Shown here one piece after another: positions 59,590 to 64,000 of a stretch of 64,000 bases of DNA (the first letter of the stretch is position 1; the number at the start of each line of letters is the position of its first letter). The stretch comes from IDS-8 sp035304345. GTDB lineage: Bacteria > Pseudomonadota > Gammaproteobacteria > Steroidobacterales > Woeseiaceae. Location: contig DATGQE010000099.1 of the NCBI GenBank assembly GCA_035304345.1, forward strand, positions 17,667 to 81,666. Reading direction: 5' to 3'. The notes beneath the pieces are model-generated. The model saw nothing but the letters and a program-made list of their open reading frames with translations, was not told the DNA's origin and made no database searches. The translations under genes and the position numbers were made by a program.

Positions 59590-61065
59590 ATGCCGTTTTG
59601 CTCACGCGGCGTCGCCGCCATTGCCGCCGTGCTCATCGCGCTCGTGCCCACCGCCGCTTCGGCGCTGCCGGAAGCGCCGGTGCTGACGCGACACGAGATC
59701 CGCGTCGACGGACGCCGCCTGCGGTACAGCGCGGAAGCGGGTCGGCTCGCGATCCGCGACGTCGCCAGCGGCGAGGCGCGCGGTCACGTGTTCTACGTGG
59801 CTTACCGCGTGGATTCGGCGGAGCGGCCGCGGCCGCTGACCTTCGTGTGGAACGGCGGCCCGGGCGCACCGGCGACGCTGCTGCATTTCGAAGTGGCGGG
59901 CCCGAAGCGGCTCGAAGACGGCCGGCTGGTCGACAACGCGGACACCTGGCTCACGGCGACGGACCTCGTCTTCGTCGATCCCGTCGGCACGGGGTTCAGC
60001 CGTCCCGCGCGTGCCGAGTACGCGGACGAGTTCTACGGCACCCTCGGAGACGTCGCCTCGATCACGGAGTTCGTGCGCGCCTGGCGCCTGCTGCACGACG
60101 CGACGGACGCGCCGGTATTTCTCGCCGGCGAGAGCTGGGGCGCCGGCCGCGCCGCCAACGTCGGCTATGCGCTTCTGGAGCGCGGCATCCCCGTCGCCGG
60201 CCTGGTGCTGATCTCCGGCGGTGCAGGGCTCCAGACGCCGGCGGAAGTGCGGCCGCTCGTGGCCGCGCTCAGGGTCGCGCACCTCGCGGCCACCGGCTCG
60301 TGGCACGGGCGCACGGCGCCCGAGCTCGGCCGCGATCCGGAAGCGCTGGTCGAGGCCGCCGCGCGCTGGGTGCGCGACACGTATGCACCCGCCCTGGCGC
60401 GCCGGCACGAGCTCACCGCGGAGCATCGCGAGCGCATCGCGCGGGAGCTCGCGCGCTACACCGGCATGCCGGCCGAGCGCATCGACCGCGAGACGCTGGA
60501 GATCCCGCCGCGCCTCTACCGGGAAGCGCTGCTCGCGGACGAGGGGCGCACGCTCGGCGTGTTCGACATGCGCCTCACGGAGGAGGCGGAACCGCGCTCG
60601 CGCGACGCGATACTGCGCTACCTGCGTCACGAGCTCGGCTTCCGCACCGCGCTGCCGTACATCGGGATCGAGGAGTGGACGGACGGCTATGCGCCCGGCG
60701 GCGAATACCCGCGGCCGGTCAACGCCCGCTGGAACTACGCCACCGCGCCGGTCACCGAGGAGGAGATGGCGGCGGCGATCGCGGAGGCCGTGCGCACCGG
60801 CGCGGGTCCGCCGCGCCTCGGGCCCCCGCTCCCCGGCACCGCGGAGGCCGTCGCGCTCGCGCCGGACCTGCGCGTGCTGGTCGCGCAGGGGATGTACGAT
60901 TCCCTCGCAAACTGCCCGGGCAGCAGGGCGCTGGCCGAGCACCTGCCGGCGGAGCTCGCGCGGGCGATGTCGTTCCGCTGTTACGTGGGCGGTCACATGA
61001 TGTACCGCGACGCGGAGACGCGGAGCACCTTCAGCCGCGACGTGCGCGAGTTCGTCGCTCGCTAG
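59590..61065 (+). CDS. S10-type serine carboxypeptidase-like protein (copy E)
   Basis: 491 residues from ATG 59590 (GAGGAG upstream). Signal peptide 1-26. 'VWNGGPGAPATLLHF' (~86-100), 'DPVGTGFSRPA' (~130-140), nucleophile motif GESWGAGRA (Ser182; Trp where the others have Tyr), and 'YVGGHMMYRD' with the catalytic His. It is the most divergent copy in its lid region ('LARYTGMPAERIDRETLEIP' insert) and stands alone, without a receptor or amidohydrolase beside it. Probably a secreted carboxypeptidase with another preference. Confidence 0.88.
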   Translation: MPFCSRGVAAIAAVLIALVPTAASALPEAPVLTRHEIRVDGRRLRYSAEAGRLAIRDVASGEARGHVFYVAYRVDSAERPRPLTFVWNGGPGAPATLLHFEVAGPKRLEDGRLVDNADTWLTATDLVFVDPVGTGFSRPARAEYADEFYGTLGDVASITEFVRAWRLLHDATDAPVFLAGESWGAGRAANVGYALLERGIPVAGLVLISGGAGLQTPAEVRPLVAALRVAHLAATGSWHGRTAPELGRDPEALVEAAARWVRDTYAPALARRHELTAEHRERIARELARYTGMPAERIDRETLEIPPRLYREALLADEGRTLGVFDMRLTEEAEPRSRDAILRYLRHELGFRTALPYIGIEEWTDGYAPGGEYPRPVNARWNYATAPVTEEEMAAAIAEAVRTGAGPPRLGPPLPGTAEAVALAPDLRVLVAQGMYDSLANCPGSRALAEHLPAELARAMSFRCYVGGHMMYRDAETRSTFSRDVREFVAR

Positions 61066-61131
61066 GGCGCACGTTGCGCCACCGCTCGCGGCATGGCGTA
61101 TGCTGGGCCGCGGGCGGACCGGAGAAGACCG

Positions 61132-61653
61132 GTGATCGAGACGGAGCACCTGCTCCTGCGCCGGGTGGATCCCGAGCGCGACTTCGAGCCATGGGCGCGC
61201 GCCATGGCCGACGAGCGCGTCGTGCGCGGTCTCGGCACGGCGCCGATGGGACGCGCGCTCGCGTGGCGCCACATGGCCTCGATCGTCGGGCACTGGGCGA
61301 TCCGCGGTTACGGCTTCTTCTCGGTGGAGGAGAAAGCCAGCGGCGCGTGGGTGGGGCGGGTCGGGCCCTGGTTCCCCGAGGGCTGGCCCGCGCCGGAGAT
61401 CGGCTGGACGCTCGCGCCGGAGCACTGGGGCAAGGGCTACGCGACGGAAGCTGCGCGCGCGGCGCTCGACTACGCGTTCCGCACGCTCGGCTGGTCGAGC
61501 GTCGTGCACGTCATGCTGCCCGACAACGCGCGCAGCATCGCGGTCGCAGAGCGGCTCGGCTCGACCTTCCTGCGCACGCAACGGGGCCTTGAGGGCGTGA
61601 CCGACAGGGAAGTGGTGATCTACGGGCAGGACGCGCCCGGGAGGTCGTCGTGA
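61132..61653 (+). CDS. GNAT family N-acetyltransferase (RimJ/RimL type)
   Basis: 173 residues from GTG 61132, 6-7 bases after GGAGA; ATG 61093 has no ribosome site and overlaps a -10-like TATGCT (61099). 'IETEHLLLRRVDPERDFEPWARAM' opens as in RimJ-like proteins; acetyl-CoA loop in 'LAPEHWGKGYATEAARAALDYAF' (Q/RxxGxG/A variant HWGKGYA), and 'NARSIAVAERLGSTFL'. Substrate unknown. Its stop overlaps the next start (GTGA). Confidence 0.9.
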   Translation: MIETEHLLLRRVDPERDFEPWARAMADERVVRGLGTAPMGRALAWRHMASIVGHWAIRGYGFFSVEEKASGAWVGRVGPWFPEGWPAPEIGWTLAPEHWGKGYATEAARAALDYAFRTLGWSSVVHVMLPDNARSIAVAERLGSTFLRTQRGLEGVTDREVVIYGQDAPGRSS

Positions 61654-62024
61654 CGGCGCGCATCGGCATCAAGCGTGTGTACGAGCCCGCGTCGCCGGAA
61701 GACGGGAAGCGCATCCTGGTCGAGCGGCTGTGGCCGCGCGGCATCCGCAAAGACGCGCTCGAAGCCGACGGCTGGCAGAAAGAAGTGGCACCGAGCCCGG
61801 AGCTGCGCAAGTGGTACGCCCACCGGGTAGAGCGCTGGCCGGAATTCGTGCGCCGCTACCGCGCGGAGCTCGATGCCAACGCGGACGCCTGGCAGCCGCT
61901 GCTCGCCGCCGCGCGCAAGGGCAGGCTCACGCTCCTCTACAGCGCGCGCGACGTCGAGCACAACAGCGCCGTCGTGCTGCGCGATTACCTGGCGGAGCGG
62001 ATGCGGCGCGGGGGAAACCGGTGA
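61650..62024 (+). CDS. DUF488 family protein (YeaO-like)
   Basis: 124 residues, the usual size. 'IGIKRVYEPASPEDGKRILVERLWPRGI' and 'LTLLYSARDVEHNSAVVLRDYL' are the family signatures ('RxWPRG' and 'LLY.A+D..HN.A'). Function unproven. Coupled to the GNAT gene by GTGA and followed 16 bases later by a DNA glycosylase gene. Confidence 0.92.
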   Translation: MTARIGIKRVYEPASPEDGKRILVERLWPRGIRKDALEADGWQKEVAPSPELRKWYAHRVERWPEFVRRYRAELDANADAWQPLLAAARKGRLTLLYSARDVEHNSAVVLRDYLAERMRRGGNR

Positions 62025-62040
62025 GCCCGAGAGTGCGGGG

Positions 62041-62991
62041 ATGCCCGCGCAACGCCGCCTGACCACGCGCGGCCCGTTTCATCTCCAGGCCACCGTCCGC
62101 GTGCTGCAGCGGCGGCCGGTCAATCGGGTCGACGTCTGGGACGAGAATCGTTACTTGCGGGTGGTGCCGGTCGAGGGCGGCCACGTGCTGGCCGCGGTCA
62201 CGAACCGCGGCACCGTGTCCAGCCCGGACATACGCTTCTCGCTGCTCGCCGCGGATCAAGGCAACGGCGGGCACTCCCGGCAGGTTGGCCGGGTCCTGGG
62301 CGCCATTCTCGGGCTCGAGGTCGATCCGGCGCCGTTGCAGCGCGCGGCCATGTCCGAACCCGGCCTGCGCGACGTTGCGGGTGCGTTGCGAGGCATGCGG
62401 CCCCCGCGGTTCGCCGGACTGTTCGAGACCTTCCTCAACGTGATCCCGTTCCAGCAACTGAGCCTGGACGCCGGTATCGCCATCGTCGGCCGCCTGGTGG
62501 AGCGTTTCGGGCAGACGCTCGAGTACCGGGGGCGCCGCTTCTACGCGTCTCCGGACGCCGACGCGATCGCCGGCGCCCGTCCGGCGGCGCTCCGCGCCTG
62601 TGGCTTGAGCGCGCGCAAGGCCGACACCCTGCGGTCGATCGCTCGTGCGATCGCGTCGGGCACGCTCGATGCCGCGCAGATTGCCCGGGTGCCGACGGCA
62701 GAGGCGCTGCGCCGTCTCCTAAAGCTGCCGGGAATCGGCCCGTGGAGCGCCGCGCTCGTGCTGCTCCGGGGTTGCCGCCGCCTCGACGTGTTTCCGCCGG
62801 GGGATGTCGGTGCCAGGCGCTCGCTCGGTGCACTGCTGCATTGCGAGGAGGGCACGTTCCCCGAGCGGGTCCGGCGGTTCGGAGAGTTGCGTGGCTACCT
62901 CTACTTTCTCGGGCTCGGTGCGAGCCTGTTGCGGATGGGGCTGATCGATGCGGCGGACAGCGAACCGGCCCGGTTCGGTCGCTCCCGGTGA
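62041..62991 (+). CDS. AlkA-like DNA-3-methyladenine glycosylase (HhH-GPD)
   Basis: 316 residues from ATG 62041. N-terminal TBP-like AlkA domain ('GPFHLQATVRVLQRRPVNRVDVWDENRYLRVV'), then the HhH-GPD fold: 'FLNVIPFQQLSLDAGIAIVGRLVERFG', hairpin 'LLKLPGIGPWSAALVLLRG', and the catalytic Asp in 'FPPGDVGARRSLG'. It removes alkylated bases from DNA. It shares the operon with DUF488 and GNAT genes; an unusually broad-range AlkA2 type is likely. Confidence 0.92.
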   Translation: MPAQRRLTTRGPFHLQATVRVLQRRPVNRVDVWDENRYLRVVPVEGGHVLAAVTNRGTVSSPDIRFSLLAADQGNGGHSRQVGRVLGAILGLEVDPAPLQRAAMSEPGLRDVAGALRGMRPPRFAGLFETFLNVIPFQQLSLDAGIAIVGRLVERFGQTLEYRGRRFYASPDADAIAGARPAALRACGLSARKADTLRSIARAIASGTLDAAQIARVPTAEALRRLLKLPGIGPWSAALVLLRGCRRLDVFPPGDVGARRSLGALLHCEEGTFPERVRRFGELRGYLYFLGLGASLLRMGLIDAADSEPARFGRSR

Positions 62992-63005
62992 CCTGACCGT
63001 TCCTC

Positions 63006-63722
63006 CTACGCGGGCGGGCGGTACGGGCGGCGGAAGTGCACGGCGAGCGCGAGCCCGAGCGTTGCCAGCGAGCCGTACATGACGAAGCGCCATCCACCGG
63101 GGGCCGGAGCGATCACGTCGAACGCCTCGACGTAGATGGTCTCGCAGGCGCCGTCGCCGGTGTCGTCGCGCGTGATGCTGGTGCCGCGCGTGCCGTTGCC
63201 CGAGCCGTAGCTCGCCAGGAATCCGCGAATGCGCACCTGGTCGCCGATGCGGACGTCCCGCACGCGCTCGCGAATGTCCGGATCGTCGGAGATGAGATGA
63301 TTGTTCGACATCTCGTTCAGCCGGAAGCTCTGCCACGCCGCGCGGCTTTTCGTGTGCACGTTGCAGGTGAAGACGCCGTTCCAGAAGTCGAGCTCACCCA
63401 GGTGCTCGTTCCGGGCGTTGTCGCCCCACAACACGCAGACGTCCGCCACGTTGAGGTGATCGTTCGCGCGCCGGTGCATGCGGCTCGAGCCGTCGTGCTG
63501 GCGGTAGGAGACGACCAACCCGTGGAGCTCGTACTCGAACTTCGGCTCGATGCGGTAGTCGACGTCGTTCCAGCGCGCAGTGAACGGCGGCCGGGAGGTC
63601 GGCCCCTGCACCGGCTCGGCGGCAAGCGCAGGGTGGAGGGCCGTGGCCGCCGGCAGGTCGTTGCGCTTGGCGAAAGCGATCGCGAGCAAGCCGCAGGCCG
63701 CTACGAGGATGAAACGTTGCAT
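63006..63722 (-). CDS. Hypothetical envelope protein with terminal membrane segments
   Basis: 238 residues from ATG 63722 (GGAGGG upstream). A hydrophobic N-terminus ('FILVAACGLLAIAFA') and a C-terminal helix ('FVMYGSLATLGLALAVHF') flank a soluble part with 'DVCVLWGDNARNEHLGELDFWNGVFTC', 'MSNNHLISDD' and 'VRIGDQVRIRGFLASYGSG', which reads like an OB-fold-type envelope domain. The Cys pair (in 'VCVLW' and 'FTCNVH') could form a disulfide. I do not recognise a named family. It diverges from the helicase gene. Confidence 0.8.
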   Translation of the reverse strand: MQRFILVAACGLLAIAFAKRNDLPAATALHPALAAEPVQGPTSRPPFTARWNDVDYRIEPKFEYELHGLVVSYRQHDGSSRMHRRANDHLNVADVCVLWGDNARNEHLGELDFWNGVFTCNVHTKSRAAWQSFRLNEMSNNHLISDDPDIRERVRDVRIGDQVRIRGFLASYGSGNGTRGTSITRDDTGDGACETIYVEAFDVIAPAPGGWRFVMYGSLATLGLALAVHFRRPYRPPA

Positions 63723-63873
63723 CGCCGGGCCCTCCGGTGCCCGAATGCGCTGGACACGACAGGACGCTAACAGCGGCGGACGGCACACCGCCGTTGCGCA
63801 GGTCTCAGTTTTGCTGCGGTTGGCGTGGCGGCGGCGCCTGCAGCGGGGCACCGCCACGTGGAAACCCGGTCAA

Positions 63874-63896
63874 ATACTGTCCTGATTTTGCAGTAT
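63874..63896. promoter_or_regulatory. LexA-like dyad before the helicase gene
   Basis: ATACTG-N11-CAGTAT, 9 bases before the helicase ATG. The enterobacterial SOS box has CTG-N10-CAG, so spacing is one base too long. Its position over a probable -10 (TATCCT, 63894-63899) would suit repression of a DNA-repair gene. Confidence 0.4.
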
Positions 63897-63905
63897 CCTG
63901 CCCGC

Positions 63906-64000
63906 ATGTCCCTGGACCTGTTCCATCCCGCCGTCCGCGGCTGGTTCCGGCGCCGCTTCGACGCGCCGACTGCGGCGCAGGCGGCCGCGTGGCCGGCGAT
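63906..64000 (+). CDS. lhr: Lhr-like DEAD/DEAH-box helicase, N-terminal fragment (cut by window edge)
   Basis: Only ~31 residues are present: 'MSLDLFHPAVRGWFRRRFDAPTAAQ' is the typical opening of Lhr-family ATP-dependent helicases, in which 'FHPAVxxWFxxRFxxPTxxQxxAWPAI' forms the Q-motif before Walker A. Lhr proteins act in DNA repair. ATG 63906 agrees with homologues. Assignment rests on this short stretch. Confidence 0.8.
   Translation, partial: MSLDLFHPAVRGWFRRRFDAPTAAQAAAWPA

Noticed and set aside
1..64000. CRISPR arrays, tRNA/rRNA genes, transposases, integrases, phage genes
   Set aside because: I found no regularly spaced repeats, no tRNA-like cloverleaf or rRNA sequence, and no recombinase or phage protein among the real reading frames.

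Overview
The window is GC-rich, densely coding DNA from a Gram-negative bacterium. TonB-dependent receptors with the 'VTGSRIRR' plug signature, periplasmic serine carboxypeptidases, a NodT-type outer-membrane efflux lipoprotein, PobA and a denitrification-type nor cluster point to a proteobacterium. A gammaproteobacterium of the Steroidobacter/Woeseia/xanthomonad type is my best guess (inference, no marker gene present). I see no tRNA, rRNA, CRISPR array or insertion sequence. Genes overlap by GTGA/ATGA in many places, so most blocks read as operons.

Region 1 (1-18000) is a peptide or amino-acid scavenging locus. On the minus strand lie a cut TonB receptor, a Tat-exported class V PLP enzyme, and an operon of S10 carboxypeptidase, TonB receptor and M61-like metallopeptidase; an Lrp regulator faces them. 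After a small, apparently internally deleted lectin-like gene, a plus-strand operon carries S10 peptidase, amidohydrolase, an exported RidA-like lipoprotein, a second S10 peptidase and an APC permease, followed by a class I/II aminotransferase. Region 3 (24600-32127) repeats the scheme: TonB receptor, S10 peptidase, amidohydrolase paralogue and class V PLP enzyme. A fifth S10 peptidase lies at 59590. The genes suggest outer-membrane uptake of a peptide-like compound, cleavage in the periplasm, PLP/imine chemistry there, then import and transamination in the cytoplasm.

Region 2 (18000-24600) is a 4-hydroxybenzoate module: pobA, an unusual LysR regulator with two helix-turn-helix domains, an aromatic-acid MFS transporter, and overlapping GntR and AraC (PobR-like) regulator genes. 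A 228-bp imperfect palindrome separates it from region 1.

Region 4 (32142-51019) holds a CapA-like protein, norD, then a surface-glycan cluster (epimerase, membrane protein, GINT1-like protein, glycosyltransferase, hexapeptide acetyltransferase, flippase), then norQ-norB-norC with a diheme NorC and a tiny membrane ORF, hemN, a quinol-type NO reductase, SirB2 and NnrS. The glycan block splits what is normally norCBQD. Two near-perfect FNR/DNR boxes lie next to hemN and norZ.

Region 5 (51020-58125) is a TetR-controlled YbhGFSR-type ABC exporter with an outer-membrane factor. The rest (58245-64000) holds 5-formyl-THF cyclo-ligase, a doubtful small ORF, the fifth S10 peptidase, a GNAT acetyltransferase, a DUF488 protein, an AlkA-like DNA glycosylase, a hypothetical anchored protein and the start of an Lhr-like helicase.
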